64,000 bases of DNA from Defluviimonas aquaemixtae (GTDB lineage: Bacteria; Pseudomonadota; Alphaproteobacteria; Rhodobacterales; Rhodobacteraceae). Shown piece by piece: positions 18,860-28,414 of the stretch; positions within the stretch are counted from its first letter, which is position 1, and each line of letters opens with the position of its first letter. Position numbers and translations under genes: made by a program. The stretch lies in NCBI RefSeq assembly GCF_900302475.1, contig NZ_OMOQ01000001.1, positions 2,108,001-2,172,000 on the forward strand. Reading direction: 5' to 3'. The notes beneath the pieces were generated by a model, which had not been told where the DNA came from, ran no database searches, and saw nothing but the letters and a program-made list of their open reading frames with translations.

Positions 18860-20293
18860 TCAGTCGATCAGCGGCAGAAGACTGTCCACCGAAGCCTTGG
18901 CGTCGCCATAGAACATCCGCGTGTTCTCCTTGTAGAAGAGCGGATTTTCGATGCCGGAATAGCCGGTGCCCTGCCCGCGCTTGGAGACGAAGACCTGCTT
19001 TGACTTCCAGACCTCCAGAACCGGCATCCCGGCGATGGGGCTGTTGGGGTCCTCCTGCGCGGCCGGGTTCACGATGTCGTTCGAACCGATGATGATGGCG
19101 ACGTCGGTCTTGGGGAAGTCATCGTTGATCTCGTCCATCTCGAGGACGATGTCGTAGGGCACCTTGGCCTCGGCCAGAAGCACGTTCATGTGGCCCGGCA
19201 GACGGCCCGCGACGGGGTGGATGCCGAAGCGCACCTCCTTGCCCTTCGATCGGAGCTTGCGCGTCAGCTCGGCCACCGATTGCTGCGCCTGCGCCACCGC
19301 CATGCCGTAGCCCGGCACGATGATGACGCTGTCGGCGTCGTTGAGCGCCGCCGCCACGCCGTCGGCGTCGATCGCGATCTGTTCGCCCGAGATCTCCAAC
19401 GCCGGTCCGCCCGTGGCGCCGAAGCCGCCGAGGATCACACTGACGAAGTGCCGGTTCATCGCCTTGCACATGATGTAGCTGAGGATCGCGCCCGAGGAAC
19501 CGACGAGTGCGCCCGTCACGATCAGCAGGTCATTGCCAAGGCTGAACCCGATAGCCGCCGCCGCCCAGCCCGAGTAGCTGTTCAGCATCGAGACGACGAC
19601 TGGCATGTCCGCGCCGCCGATCCCCATGATCAGGTGATAGCCGATGAAGAGCGCGGCCAGCGTCATCAGGAAGAGCGGGAAGAAGCCGCCGGTGCTGAAG
19701 TACCAGATCAGGCAGAGAATCGAGAGCGCCGCCGCGCCCGCGTTGAGGATGTGGCCGCCCGGCAGCTTGGTCGCCGCCGATGTCACCTTGCCTGCGAGCT
19801 TGCCGAAGGCGATGACCGAACCGGTGAAGGTTATCGCACCGATGAAGACGCCGAGGAACAGTTCGACCCTGAGGATGTTGACCTCAACTAAGTCCTTCTT
19901 GGCGATGAGCGCCGCAAAGCCTTCGAGCGACGCCTTCGCGGCGGCGTCCATTGCCAACACCCGGACCAGTTCGAAATGGGCGTTGAAGCCCACAAAAACC
20001 GCCGCCAGGCCAACAAGGGAATGCATGGCGGCCACAAGTTGGGGCATCTCGGTCATTTTCACGCGCTGCGCGATGTAGACGCCAATGGCGCCGCCCGCCG
20101 CGATCAGGATGATCGACAGAAGCCAGAGCCCCGATCCCGGCCCAATCAGCGTCGCCAGCACCGCCAGCCCCATGCCGACGATTCCATACCAGACCGCGCG
20201 CTTGGCGCTTTCCTGCCCGGAGAGACCGCCAAGGCTCAGGATGAACAGAACAGCCGCGACGACATAGGCCGCAGTCGTGAAACCGAATTCCAT
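18860..20293 (-). CDS. pntB: NAD(P) transhydrogenase subunit beta
   Basis: 477 residues from ATG 20293, the start that begins the first membrane helix ([20 protein letters not shown]). Domain II has about eight to nine membrane helices; domain III begins near residue 300 and carries the NADP(H)-binding sequence [12 protein letters not shown] and [15 protein letters not shown]. It is the membrane partner of PntA: proton flow drives hydride transfer from NADH to NADP+. It is 13 bases downstream of pntA and ends before a clear terminator. Confidence 0.97.
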   Translation of the reverse strand: MEFGFTTAAYVVAAVLFILSLGGLSGQESAKRAVWYGIVGMGLAVLATLIGPGSGLWLLSIILIAAGGAIGVYIAQRVKMTEMPQLVAAMHSLVGLAAVFVGFNAHFELVRVLAMDAAAKASLEGFAALIAKKDLVEVNILRVELFLGVFIGAITFTGSVIAFGKLAGKVTSAATKLPGGHILNAGAAALSILCLIWYFSTGGFFPLFLMTLAALFIGYHLIMGIGGADMPVVVSMLNSYSGWAAAAIGFSLGNDLLIVTGALVGSSGAILSYIMCKAMNRHFVSVILGGFGATGGPALEISGEQIAIDADGVAAALNDADSVIIVPGYGMAVAQAQQSVAELTRKLRSKGKEVRFGIHPVAGRLPGHMNVLLAEAKVPYDIVLEMDEINDDFPKTDVAIIIGSNDIVNPAAQEDPNSPIAGMPVLEVWKSKQVFVSKRGQGTGYSGIENPLFYKENTRMFYGDAKASVDSLLPLID

Positions 20294-20306
20294 GTGCCCG
20301 GCCTCC

Positions 20307-21881
20307 TTACGATTTCTGGAACATGGCGAGCATGCGCCGGGTGACAAGGAATCCGCCGAAGATGTTGATGCCGGCCATGAAGATCGACAAAGCCGCCAAC
20401 AGAATCACGAGGAACGACCCCGATCCCATCTGCATCAGCGCGCCGAGAATGATGATCGACGAGATGGCGTTCGTGATCGCCATGAGCGGTGTGTGCAGCG
20501 AGTGGCTGACATTCCAGATCACCTGGAAGCCGACGAAGACCGCCAGCACGAAGACGATGAAGTGCTGCATGAAGCTCGCCGGCGAGTAGGCGCCTACCAG
20601 GAGCAACAGCGCACCGCCCGCGGCAAGCATCGTGACCTGCTTTTTGGTTTGCTGCCGAAAGAGCGCGATCTCCTGCGCCTTCTTCTCCTCGACCGTCAGT
20701 TCGCGTGCCTTTTCCTTGGGCTTTTGTGCGGCGATGGCCTGCACCTTGGGCGGCGGCGGGGGGAAGGTGATTTCGCCCGCATGGGCAACCGTCGCGCCGC
20801 GAACCACGTCATCTTCCATGTTGTGATTGATGACACCGTCCTTGGCGGGTGTAAGATCGAACAGCATATGCCTGATATTGTTTGCATAAAGAGTCGACGA
20901 CTGCGCCGCCATGCGGCTCGGGAAGTCAGTATATCCGACGATAGTGACGCCGTTATCGCTCAGGATCTTTTCGTCGGGCTTCGTCAATTCGCAGTTGCCG
21001 CCCCGCTCGGCGGCGAGGTCGACGATGACCGAGCCGGGCTTCATCGCTTCGACCATGTCCTTCGTCCACAGGACGGGCGCATCGCGGCCGGGGATGAGCG
21101 CGGTTGTGATGACGATATCCATCTCCGGCGCCAGTTCGCGGAACTTCTTGAGTTGCGCCTCGCGGAATTCCGGGCTCGAAGGGGCCGCATAGCCGCCCGT
21201 CGCCGCGCCGTCCTGGGTCTGTTCCTCAAAGTCCAGATAGACGAATTCGGCCCCCATCGACTCGATCTGCTCGGCAACTTCTGGGCGCACGTCGAACGCA
21301 TAGGTGATCGCGCCGAGTGAAGTCGATGTGCCGATCGCGGCCAGACCCGCGACCCCCGCGCCCACGACCAGCACCTTGGCCGGGGGGACCTTGCCCGCCG
21401 CTGTCACCTGCCCGGTGAAGAAGCGGCCGAAGTTGTTGCCCGCCTCGATCACCGCGCGGTAGCCCGCGATGTTGGCCATCGACGACAGCGCATCCATCTT
21501 CTGCGCGCGGGAAATCCGCGGCACCATGTCCATCGCGATGACGGTGGCGCCCTGCTTCTTGGCAAGCTCCAGAAGCTTCTCGTTCTGCGCCGGATAGAAG
21601 AACGAGATCAGCGTCTGGCCCTTCGTCAGCCGCTTCACCTCGGCCTCCGAGGGCGGACGCACCTTGGCCACCACATCCACTTCCTTGAAGAGCGCCGCGG
21701 CAGTTTTCACGACTGTCACGCCGGCCGCCTCGTAGGCCGCGTCCGCGAATCCCGCTGCCGAGCCGGCACCGGCCTCGATGAAACACACATGGCCTAGCTT
21801 CTTGAGCTGGACCGCCGAGTCAGGCGTCATCGCAACCCGGGCTTCGCCCTCGAACACTTCCTTCGGTGAACCGATCTTCAC
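20307..21881 (-). CDS. pntA: NAD(P) transhydrogenase subunit alpha
   Basis: 524 residues. It contains the NAD-binding domain I ([20 protein letters not shown] at the start; [20 protein letters not shown] near residue 170) and, after a charged linker, four C-terminal membrane helices ([20 protein letters not shown]). This is the fused E. coli-type alpha subunit; Rhodospirillum splits it into two. It supplies NADPH using the proton gradient. The only partner gene is pntB downstream. Confidence 0.97.
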   Translation of the reverse strand: MKIGSPKEVFEGEARVAMTPDSAVQLKKLGHVCFIEAGAGSAAGFADAAYEAAGVTVVKTAAALFKEVDVVAKVRPPSEAEVKRLTKGQTLISFFYPAQNEKLLELAKKQGATVIAMDMVPRISRAQKMDALSSMANIAGYRAVIEAGNNFGRFFTGQVTAAGKVPPAKVLVVGAGVAGLAAIGTSTSLGAITYAFDVRPEVAEQIESMGAEFVYLDFEEQTQDGAATGGYAAPSSPEFREAQLKKFRELAPEMDIVITTALIPGRDAPVLWTKDMVEAMKPGSVIVDLAAERGGNCELTKPDEKILSDNGVTIVGYTDFPSRMAAQSSTLYANNIRHMLFDLTPAKDGVINHNMEDDVVRGATVAHAGEITFPPPPPKVQAIAAQKPKEKARELTVEEKKAQEIALFRQQTKKQVTMLAAGGALLLLVGAYSPASFMQHFIVFVLAVFVGFQVIWNVSHSLHTPLMAITNAISSIIILGALMQMGSGSFLVILLAALSIFMAGINIFGGFLVTRRMLAMFQKS

Positions 21882-21993
21882 TGTCTCTCCCTTTCCGAGG
21901 TGGGCCCTCCGCTGCCGGACGGTCGCATTCGCCTCATAACCCGTCGCGAAAGATCATTACCCCGCCGCGCTGCGTTGCGGCAACCGCCTTTTT

Positions 21994-22434
21994 TCACAGC
22001 CAGCGGCGGACTTGTGCCGCATAGGAATCGTAATCCTCGCCGTAGAGATGCGACAGGCGCGCTTCCTCACCCTGGATGAAGCGCCGCGTGATCACGCGCA
22101 TGAAGACCGCGACGAGCGGAAGCGCGATCAGCGCGTCCCAACTGAGGTAGAGCCCAGTCAGCAGCATCGCGTCGCCCAGATAAATCGGGTTGCGGCTAAG
22201 CCGAAACGCGCCGTTCATCACCAGCGCCTCGGGGTCGCGGCGCGGAATCACACTCGTGCGCGCGCTTACCATCTGGGCGGCCGCGACGATCATCAGCGCG
22301 AGGCCGAGGAATATCAGGACAAGGCCTAAGGGATGGTTGATCAAGGTCGGGACAGGCCAGACGCGGCCGATCACGCCGCCCAAGGCCGCGAAGCCAGCCA
22401 GCCAGACTGGCGGGAAATCGATCTCTTTCGCCAT
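21994..22434 (-). CDS. Isoprenylcysteine carboxylmethyltransferase-like membrane methyltransferase
   Basis: 146 residues from ATG 22434. Three to four membrane helices (PLGLVLIFLGLALMIVAAAQ and YLSWDALIALPLVAVFMRVI) surround the family motif GAFRLSRNPIYLGDAMLL, and the C-terminus has EEARLSHLYGEDYDSYAAQV. This is the ICMT/PEMT-like fold that methylates lipid or carboxyl acceptors with SAM at the membrane. The substrate in bacteria is generally unknown. It is divergent from kynureninase. Confidence 0.82.
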   Translation of the reverse strand: MAKEIDFPPVWLAGFAALGGVIGRVWPVPTLINHPLGLVLIFLGLALMIVAAAQMVSARTSVIPRRDPEALVMNGAFRLSRNPIYLGDAMLLTGLYLSWDALIALPLVAVFMRVITRRFIQGEEARLSHLYGEDYDSYAAQVRRWL

Positions 22435-22584
22435 CAGCGGACATCCCCGTCCCGAATTTGCCGGAACGTAGAGCGTCCGGGCCGCAGAGTGCAAGCCCGT
22501 GCCAGGCTCCCGTCGCGATATCGGCAATCTACGTCGCGCCAATGCCGCGATGTTGCGTGAATTGAGTGGCGGCGGCGGCCGAGA

Positions 22585-22602
22585 TATTTTAAACATAAAA
22601 TA
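22585..22602. promoter_or_regulatory. AT-rich palindrome upstream of kynureninase
   Basis: Perfect inverted repeat TATTTTA-AACA-TAAAATA, 23 bases before the kynU start. It is a striking AT island in a high-GC region and is likely an operator or part of the promoter. No regulator gene is adjacent; an Lrp-type KynR regulates kyn genes in other bacteria, but I cannot link it here. Confidence 0.55.
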
Positions 22603-22624
22603 AACCGGATGCGGAGAGGACACG

Positions 22625-23821
22625 ATGAGCACCGATTTCGCCGCAACCCGCGCGCTCTTCAGCCTGCCCGAAGGCGTGATCTATCTCGACGGCAATTCCC
22701 TCGGACCCCTGCCCCGCGCCGCGGCGGAACGGGTCCGGGCCTGTGTCGAGGACGAATGGGGCGGGATGCTGATCACCGCCTGGAACCAGGCAGGCTGGAT
22801 CGACCTTCCGCGCCGCCTCGGCGACCGCATCGGCCGGCTGATCGGGGCGGAGCCGGGCGCGGTCGTCCTTGGCGACACGCTGTCGATCAAGGTCTACCAG
22901 GCGCTCGCCTCGGCGCTGGAGCTCCGCCCTGAGCGGCGCGTCATCCTGTCGGACACCGGCAACTTCCCCTCGGACCTCTACATGGCCGACGGGCTCGTGC
23001 GGACTCTGGGCGACAGCTACGAGCTTCGCACCGTCGCGCCCGAAGCTGTCGAGGACGCGATCACGCCCGACATTGCGGTCCTGATGCTGACCGAGGTCGA
23101 CTACCGAACCGGGCGCAAGCACGATATGCGCCGCCTGATCGCGAAGGCGCACGACGCGGGCGCGCTCGTCGTCTGGGACCTCGCCCATTCCGCCGGCGCG
23201 ATCGAGGTGGACGTCGCGGGCACGGACGCCGATTTCGCGGTCGGCTGCACCTACAAATACCTCAATTCCGGCCCCGGCGGCCCCGCCTTCATCTACATCG
23301 CGCCCCGACTCGCGCCGCAAGTCCGACCCGCCCTCTCGGGCTGGCTCGGGCATGAGGCGCCCTTCGCCTTCGACCTCGACTACCGCCCCAGCGCGGGCAT
23401 CGACCGGATGCGCGTGGGCACGCCGCCGGTCCTCCAGATGGCAGCGCTTGAAGCCTCGATGGATATTTGGGACCGTGTGGAGATGGCGGATGTGCGCGCC
23501 CGCTCGATCGAACTTAGCCAGGCCTTCATCGACGGCGTGGAGGCCGCCTGCCCCACCTTGAAGCTCGCCTCGCCCCGCGACGCGGAGGCGCGCGGCAGCC
23601 AGGTCAGCTTCCGCCACCCTGAAGGCTACGCGATCATGCAGGCGCTGATCGCGCGGGGCGTGATCGGAGATTTCCGCGCGCCCGACATCCTGCGCTTCGG
23701 CTTCACACCGCTCTATACGACGATGGAGGACGTGAGGGCGGCGGTCGTCGCTCTGAATGGGATCTTGGAGCGCGCAGACTGGGACCGCGAAGAATACAAA
23801 ACCCGCGCAAAGGTGACATGA
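22625..23821 (+). CDS. kynU: Kynureninase
   Basis: 398 residues. It starts FSLPEGVIYLDGNSLGPLPR, typical of kynureninase; the PLP lysine is in VGCTYKYLNSGPGGPAFIYI, and WDLAHSAGAIEVDVAG carries the cofactor aspartate. It splits kynurenine (and 3-hydroxykynurenine) into anthranilate (or 3-hydroxyanthranilate) and alanine. It is followed by tryptophan 2,3-dioxygenase, so the operon degrades tryptophan. A kynurenine formamidase gene, needed between the two steps, is not in the window. Confidence 0.96.
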   Translation: MSTDFAATRALFSLPEGVIYLDGNSLGPLPRAAAERVRACVEDEWGGMLITAWNQAGWIDLPRRLGDRIGRLIGAEPGAVVLGDTLSIKVYQALASALELRPERRVILSDTGNFPSDLYMADGLVRTLGDSYELRTVAPEAVEDAITPDIAVLMLTEVDYRTGRKHDMRRLIAKAHDAGALVVWDLAHSAGAIEVDVAGTDADFAVGCTYKYLNSGPGGPAFIYIAPRLAPQVRPALSGWLGHEAPFAFDLDYRPSAGIDRMRVGTPPVLQMAALEASMDIWDRVEMADVRARSIELSQAFIDGVEAACPTLKLASPRDAEARGSQVSFRHPEGYAIMQALIARGVIGDFRAPDILRFGFTPLYTTMEDVRAAVVALNGILERADWDREEYKTRAKVT

Positions 23822-23826
23822 GGTTT

Positions 23827-23844
23827 CCGGGCCTCGCGGCCCGG
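23827..23844 (+). repeat. Stem-loop after kynU, REP-like GC-rich intergenic segment
   Basis: A 7-bp perfect stem CCGGGCC/GGCCCGG around TCGC follows the kynU stop by 5 bases. The GC-rich stretch continues to about 23880 with a CGCGCGGG segment and a C-run. Similar segments occur between genes in many Rhodobacteraceae; repeat status needs a genome search. It may tune the kynU/kynA mRNA. Confidence 0.5.
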
Positions 23845-23944
23845 ACCCGCGCGGGAGGCGCTGCCCCCCACCCACCGAGGTAATTCCGCAATGAAGATGA
23901 CGGGGATCGGGCGCTTAAGGAAGTAGGTTAGAGGAGGAGACGGT

Positions 23945-24781
23945 ATGGCGGAGCCCTATGATCCGGTCCGGGAAGGCGCCGAGACGGCCTTCGAACACGC
24001 CATGTCCTACGGCGACTACCTCGCGCTGGACGCGATTCTTTCTGCGCAGCAGCCGTTGAGTGCGGCACATGACGAGATGCTCTTCATCATCCAGCACCAG
24101 ACCTCGGAACTCTGGATGAAACTCATGCTGCATGAACTGTCCGCCGCCCGGGCTGCAATCGCCTCGGACAGGCTCGCGCCCGCCTTCAAGATGCTGGCCC
24201 GCGTCGCGCGGATCATGGAACAGCTGAATTCCGCCTGGGACGTGCTCCGGACGATGACGCCCTCGGACTACACCCGCTTCCGCGCCGCCCTCGGCCAGTC
24301 CTCAGGATTTCAGTCCTGGCAGTACCGGCTGGTCGAATACGCCGCCGGCAACCGCAACCCGGCGATGCTGAAGCCCCATGCCCACCGGACAGAGATCGTG
24401 GCGCTTCTCGAAGCGGAGCTCGCCCGGCCGTCGCTGTACGACGAGGCCCTGCGCGCCGCTCATCGCGGCGGCCTGCCGGTGCCTGGCGACGTGACCGAGC
24501 GCGACGTCCGCCAGCCGTGGCAGTTTAATACCGGGGTCGAATCTGCCTGGCGCATCGTTTACGCCGACCCGGAGGCGCATTGGGCGCTCTATGACCTTGC
24601 CGAGAAACTGGTCGATTTCGAGGATTACTTCCGCCGCTGGCGGTTCAACCACGTGACCACGGTCGAGCGCGTGATCGGGCTGAAGCGGGGAACCGGCGGC
24701 ACCGGCGGGGTTCCCTACCTGCGCCGGATGCTCGAGGTGGAACTCTTCCCTGAACTCTGGCGGTTGCGCACGACGCTCTGA
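23945..24781 (+). CDS. kynA: Tryptophan 2,3-dioxygenase
   Basis: 278 residues. Hallmarks: [20 protein letters not shown] near residue 40, [18 protein letters not shown], the heme-ligand His in [16 protein letters not shown], and the [13 protein letters not shown] loop that closes over the substrate. It is a heme dioxygenase that opens the indole ring of tryptophan to N-formylkynurenine. It follows kynU by 123 bases and has a strong ribosome-binding site (AGGAGGAGA). Confidence 0.96.
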   Translation: MAEPYDPVREGAETAFEHAMSYGDYLALDAILSAQQPLSAAHDEMLFIIQHQTSELWMKLMLHELSAARAAIASDRLAPAFKMLARVARIMEQLNSAWDVLRTMTPSDYTRFRAALGQSSGFQSWQYRLVEYAAGNRNPAMLKPHAHRTEIVALLEAELARPSLYDEALRAAHRGGLPVPGDVTERDVRQPWQFNTGVESAWRIVYADPEAHWALYDLAEKLVDFEDYFRRWRFNHVTTVERVIGLKRGTGGTGGVPYLRRMLEVELFPELWRLRTTL

Positions 24782-24833
24782 CGGGCCCGAACGGTCGCCC
24801 CGGTTTCAACCGCGTTTCGCGTAATTGACGCCT

Positions 24834-25613
24834 TCACGCCGACTGCAGACAGGCATCCTTCCGTTCGCCGCGCGCCCATGCGCGCACCGCGTCACCGAAG
24901 GCCTCGAACAGCGGCCGCGACACGGGATCGGAGGTCGCGTTCCATTCCGGGTGCCACTGGACCGACAGAGTGAAGCCTGGCGCATCCGCGACAAAGAGCG
25001 CCTCGGGCGTGCCATCGGGCGCCCAGCCGTCTACTACGATCCGCTTGCCGGCCGTCTTGATACCCTGGCCATGGAGCGTGTTGGTCATGACCTCCGCCGC
25101 GCCGAAGAGCCGGTGGAAAATGCCGCTCTCGCCGAACCGCACGACGTGGCGCAGCGCGAACTTCTCCTCAAGACTGCCATCGGGGGGCATGCGATGGTTC
25201 ATCCGGCCCGGCAGTTCCCGGATCTCGGGATAAAGCGTGCCGCCCATCGCGACATTGACCTCCTGAAAGCCGCGGCACACACCGAGAAACGGCTGCCCGC
25301 GCTCGACGCAGGCGCGGATCAGCGGCAGCGTGATCGCATCGCGGCAGCGGTCGAACGCGCCATGCGCCTCGGTTTCCGACTCGCCGTATTCCTCGGGATG
25401 GATATTGGGTCGCCCGCCGGTCAGGAGGAAACCGTCGCAGGCCTCCATCAGCTCCTCGACCGTTACGAAGCGCGGGTCGGAGGGAATCAGAAGCGGCATA
25501 CAGTCCGAGACCTGTGCCACGGCGGCAGAGTTGATCGTGCCGCCCGAATGCACCGGATAGTCGTCGTTCAGCAGGCTGAGATTGCCGATGATCCCTACAA
25601 TGGGCCTTGCCAT
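24834..25613 (-). CDS. puuD: Gamma-glutamyl-gamma-aminobutyrate hydrolase-like class I glutamine amidotransferase (PuuD type)
   Basis: 259 residues from ATG 25613. The nucleophile elbow is PFLGVCRGFQEVNVAMGG and the catalytic His is in LSVQWHPEWNA. LTGGRPNIHPEEYGE precedes them. In the Puu pathway this enzyme releases GABA from gamma-glutamyl-GABA. It is next to a PuuR-like regulator on the same strand, consistent with polyamine catabolism, and it complements the oxidase and aminotransferase genes at 1-10 kb. Related hydrolases act on other gamma-glutamyl amides. Confidence 0.88.
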   Translation of the reverse strand: MARPIVGIIGNLSLLNDDYPVHSGGTINSAAVAQVSDCMPLLIPSDPRFVTVEELMEACDGFLLTGGRPNIHPEEYGESETEAHGAFDRCRDAITLPLIRACVERGQPFLGVCRGFQEVNVAMGGTLYPEIRELPGRMNHRMPPDGSLEEKFALRHVVRFGESGIFHRLFGAAEVMTNTLHGQGIKTAGKRIVVDGWAPDGTPEALFVADAPGFTLSVQWHPEWNATSDPVSRPLFEAFGDAVRAWARGERKDACLQSA

Positions 25614-25806
25614 GCGCGCTCCGTCCGATCCTCTCCCCGACGCTAAAGATATGACGCAAGCGTAGGAAGGAAAAGCCCCGCGCGGCGCACAGAAGCTCTG
25701 CGTGGCGGCCAACGGAAACGATGGTCCGCAGGCACCCCGATCGGTCCTCCGATCGGGACACCGACCGTGCACCAGGGGGAGGCAGAGGCGATCCGACCGA
25801 CCCTGT

Positions 25807-26403
25807 TCACGCTTCCGCCGGTTCGCCACTGACCACAACGACGGCGCGGCATGTCTCGTCACCCATGCAAATGTAGCTGTGCTCGAAATCGGCCTCGAAG
25901 TACATCGAATCTCCAGTTTCCAGCCGATGGGTAGTGCCATGGATCTCGACGCCGAGGCAGCCGGCGATGATGTAGATCGTCTCAACGCCCTTGTGCTGGT
26001 GCGGGTCAGTGGCGGGACCGTGTGACGGAAATTCCGCCAGATAGCTTTGCAGCAAACGATCGGTAACGGGGTAGTCGAGGCTTTCGAAGTAGACGGCCGC
26101 TCGTCCTGACGGAGGACTCGGCAACCGCAGGCGTTCGGCGCGGCGGACGACCGCCAAAACAGGCTTGACCTCGCCATCGGTGAAGAAGTGGTCGAGACCC
26201 ACGCCAAAAACCATCGCGATCCGCATGAGCGTCGGCAGAGTGGGAAAGACCTGTCCGCGCTCGATCTTCGAGAGCATGCCCGCCGACAGCCCCGAGTGCT
26301 TGCCAAGCTGCGCCAGACCCAGCCCCTTGGCCGCGCGAAGCTCGCGAATCTGCTGACCGATTCGGTAGGATCCCAACCTTTCATTCAGTGTCTCGGACAG
26401 CAT
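25807..26403 (-). CDS. puuR: XRE-family regulator with C-terminal cupin (PuuR-like)
   Basis: 198 residues. An HTH_3 domain ([20 protein letters not shown], then [20 protein letters not shown]) spans residues about 15-70. A cupin domain follows ([36 protein letters not shown]). PuuR-type repressors sense putrescine through the cupin. It precedes puuD by 193 bases on the same strand, so the two probably form one unit. Its own promoter region contains repeated TCTCATGCAA elements. PuuR assignment is by context. Confidence 0.85.
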   Translation of the reverse strand: MLSETLNERLGSYRIGQQIRELRAAKGLGLAQLGKHSGLSAGMLSKIERGQVFPTLPTLMRIAMVFGVGLDHFFTDGEVKPVLAVVRRAERLRLPSPPSGRAAVYFESLDYPVTDRLLQSYLAEFPSHGPATDPHQHKGVETIYIIAGCLGVEIHGTTHRLETGDSMYFEADFEHSYICMGDETCRAVVVVSGEPAEA

Positions 26404-26422
26404 CGGCCCTCTCCTTTTTGCG

Positions 26423-26500
26423 TCTCATGCAACCCGGGCGGCGCCGGTTTTCACAATAGTACAATATATTTCTCATTATACAAAAGTGCTTCTCATGCAA
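26423..26500. promoter_or_regulatory. Intergenic control region with repeated TCTCATGCAA elements
   Basis: TCTCATGCAA occurs exactly at 26423-26432 and 26491-26500, and a related TTCTCATTATA begins at 26470, 20 bases before TTCTCATGCAA at 26490. The segment is AT-rich (several TATA and ATTATA stretches), between the divergent PuuR-like gene and the first fasciclin gene. The repeats may be binding sites for the XRE-cupin regulator or promoter parts. Confidence 0.45.
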
Positions 26501-26574
26501 AACATTTTCATGTTGTTATAGAGTATGCCGCCACGCTGGTGAAGCATCAAGCGGCCCAACCGAAAGGAAGTCCC

Positions 26575-27066
26575 ATGATCACGCGCTCCCCACTCCTGCA
26601 GGCGATTGCCCTCAGCGCCACCGTTGCGCTTGCCGGAACCCCTGCCGTCTCCGCCGACGCCGATATCGTCGACACTGCCGTGTCGGCTGGCGATTTCGGC
26701 ACGCTCGCCGCGGCGCTGACCGCCGCCGATCTGGTCGACACTCTGAAGGGCGAAGGCCCGTTCACAGTGTTCGCGCCAACCGACGCGGCCTTCGCAGCGC
26801 TGCCCGAAGGCACCGTCGAAGAGCTGCTCAAGCCGGAGAACAAGGAGAAGCTCACGGCGGTTCTCACCTATCATGTCGTCCCCGGAAAGGTGATGTCGTC
26901 CGATCTGAAGAATGGCATGACCGCCGCCACCGTGAACGGCGCCGACGTCACGATCATGACCGAGGGCGGCGTCTCCGTGAACGATGCTGCGGTCACGACT
27001 GCAGATGTCGAGGCGTCGAACGGCGTCATTCATGTCATCGACAAGGTGATCCTCCCGCCGATGTAA
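26575..27066 (+). CDS. Secreted fasciclin-domain protein 1
   Basis: 163 residues with a Sec signal peptide ([18 protein letters not shown], cleavage around residue 26). The rest is one FAS1 domain: [49 protein letters not shown], and [17 protein letters not shown]1 proteins mediate adhesion or act as extracellular/periplasmic binding proteins. It is about half identical to the next gene, suggesting tandem duplication. AAAGGAAG precedes the ATG at 26575. Confidence 0.93.
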   Translation: MITRSPLLQAIALSATVALAGTPAVSADADIVDTAVSAGDFGTLAAALTAADLVDTLKGEGPFTVFAPTDAAFAALPEGTVEELLKPENKEKLTAVLTYHVVPGKVMSSDLKNGMTAATVNGADVTIMTEGGVSVNDAAVTTADVEASNGVIHVIDKVILPPM

Positions 27067-27072
27067 GGCCAA

Positions 27073-27099
27073 ACGCATCGGGGCCTGGCCCCGATGCGT
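27073..27099 (+). terminator. 13-bp hairpin between the two fasciclin genes
   Basis: A perfect inverted repeat ACGCATCGGGGCC / GGCCCCGATGCGT with a single central T lies 6 bases after the first fasciclin stop. No T-run follows, so it may act as an mRNA-stabilising hairpin or a Rho-assisted/partial terminator separating expression of the two genes. Confidence 0.7.
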
Positions 27100-27137
27100 C
27101 CAGCCCGACCCGAGTTCCCCGATTAAGGAGACTACCT

Positions 27138-27638
27138 GTGAACAGACGCACCATCCTCCGTGGCCTTGGCGCCGCATCCATTGTAGCCGTCGTGGCCGCC
27201 TGCGTGCCGATGTCGGAGCAAGAGCCTGACATCGTCGATATCGCTGCCTCGAACGACGATTTCTCGACGCTCGTCGCAGCGGTCCAGGCGGCCGGACTCG
27301 TTGACACGCTGAAAGGGGACGGCCCATTCACGGTCTTCGCGCCGACGAACGCCGCCTTCGCTGCGCTGCCCGCGGGCACGCTCGACGACCTGCTGAAGCC
27401 CGAGAACAAGGCTTCGCTCACCGCGATCCTGACCTACCACGTCGTTCCCGGTGCGGTGACGTCCGATCAGCTCGCGGGCAAGCGCCTTAACGTCGAGACG
27501 GTCGAAGGCAGCAGCGTCCAGGTCGATGGCCGCACGGGCGTCCGCGTAAACAACGCGAACGTAACGGCGGCCGACATCAAGGCCTCGAACGGCGTGATCC
27601 ACGTCATAGACCGGGTCCTGCTGCCGCCCGCCGGATGA
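27138..27638 (+). CDS. Fasciclin-domain lipoprotein
   Basis: 166 residues from a GTG start with AAGGAG 7 bases upstream. The N-terminus [21 protein letters not shown] is a lipoprotein signal with twin-arginine-like character; the lipobox is VVAAC, giving lipidated Cys near residue 22. A single FAS1 domain follows ([33 protein letters not shown]). It is a paralogue of the preceding secreted protein, with membrane anchoring as the main difference. Confidence 0.92.
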   Translation: MNRRTILRGLGAASIVAVVAACVPMSEQEPDIVDIAASNDDFSTLVAAVQAAGLVDTLKGDGPFTVFAPTNAAFAALPAGTLDDLLKPENKASLTAILTYHVVPGAVTSDQLAGKRLNVETVEGSSVQVDGRTGVRVNNANVTAADIKASNGVIHVIDRVLLPPAG

Positions 27639-27691
27639 ACCCAACGGCGTCGCGGACTCTGACCCGGGCGCCCCCTACAATGGAAGGAACT

Positions 27692-27898
27692 ATGATGAAT
27701 ATGCTGAATTTCACAACACTCCTGCTCGTCATCGTCGGCGCGCTGAACTGGCTCCTCGTCGGCGTGGCAGGCTTCGATCTCGTCGCGGCGATCTTTGGGC
27801 CCGGCTCGATCCTCGCGCGCCTCGTCTACGTGCTCGTCGGACTGTCTGGCCTCTACCAGATCAAGAACCTGAGGACGTCACACACCGTACATGTCTGA
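27692..27898 (+). CDS. DUF378 small membrane protein
   Basis: 68 residues from ATG 27692, preceded by GGAAGGA. Two hydrophobic helices (LLLVIVGALNWLLVGVAGFD and ARLVYVLVGLSGLYQIKNL) carry the GALNWLLVG motif typical of DUF378. Function unknown. It follows the fasciclin lipoprotein by 53 bases and may be cotranscribed. Confidence 0.88.
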   Translation: MMNMLNFTTLLLVIVGALNWLLVGVAGFDLVAAIFGPGSILARLVYVLVGLSGLYQIKNLRTSHTVHV

Positions 27899-27924
27899 CG
27901 GTCTCGGACGCGGCGGCGGCGGCC

Positions 27925-28341
27925 TCAGGCTTCCCCCCGAAAACCCGCCGCCGCGATCCCCGCCAGAGCCGCCTCGGCATCGTTGTCGGACGTGTCTCCG
28001 GTGACGCCCACCGCGCCCAGGATGCCGCCATCGCCGTCACGGACAAGAACGCCGCCCGGAACCGGCAGGATCTTACCCTCGTAAACGCTAGACAGCGCGG
28101 CCATGAAATAGGCCTGAGATTCCGCCCGCGCCATTTGCGCCTTCCCGCCCATTCCGAGCATCACCGCGCCATAGGCCTTCGCCCGCGCGATGTCGAACCG
28201 CCCCGGCGAGGCGCCGTCGGACCGCTCGAAGGCGATGACATGGCCGCCCGCATCCAGAACCACGACCGACAGGGGCTTCATCCCCGCCCCCGCCTTGAGC
28301 GCCTCGGCGATGATCACGCGCGCCGCCTCGATTCCCAGCAT
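27925..28341 (-). CDS. glcG: GlcG/HbpS heme-binding family protein
   Basis: 138 residues, full length for the family. Motifs: GAGMKPLSVVVLDAGGHVIA near residue 20, FDIARAKAYGAVMLG, and the late GVLVRDGDGGILGAVGVTG. In E. coli glcG lies in the glycolate operon beside glcB; here it follows malate synthase G by 73 bases, the same association. Relatives bind heme or act as small-molecule binding modules. Exact role unknown. Confidence 0.88.
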   Translation of the reverse strand: MLGIEAARVIIAEALKAGAGMKPLSVVVLDAGGHVIAFERSDGASPGRFDIARAKAYGAVMLGMGGKAQMARAESQAYFMAALSSVYEGKILPVPGGVLVRDGDGGILGAVGVTGDTSDNDAEAALAGIAAAGFRGEA

Positions 28342-28414
28342 GACAATTCCCTTTCATCTTGGTCCAAACACCTTGGGAGGAGGCCCGCAAGGCCCGGAGA
28401 CAGCGCCTTGGCCC

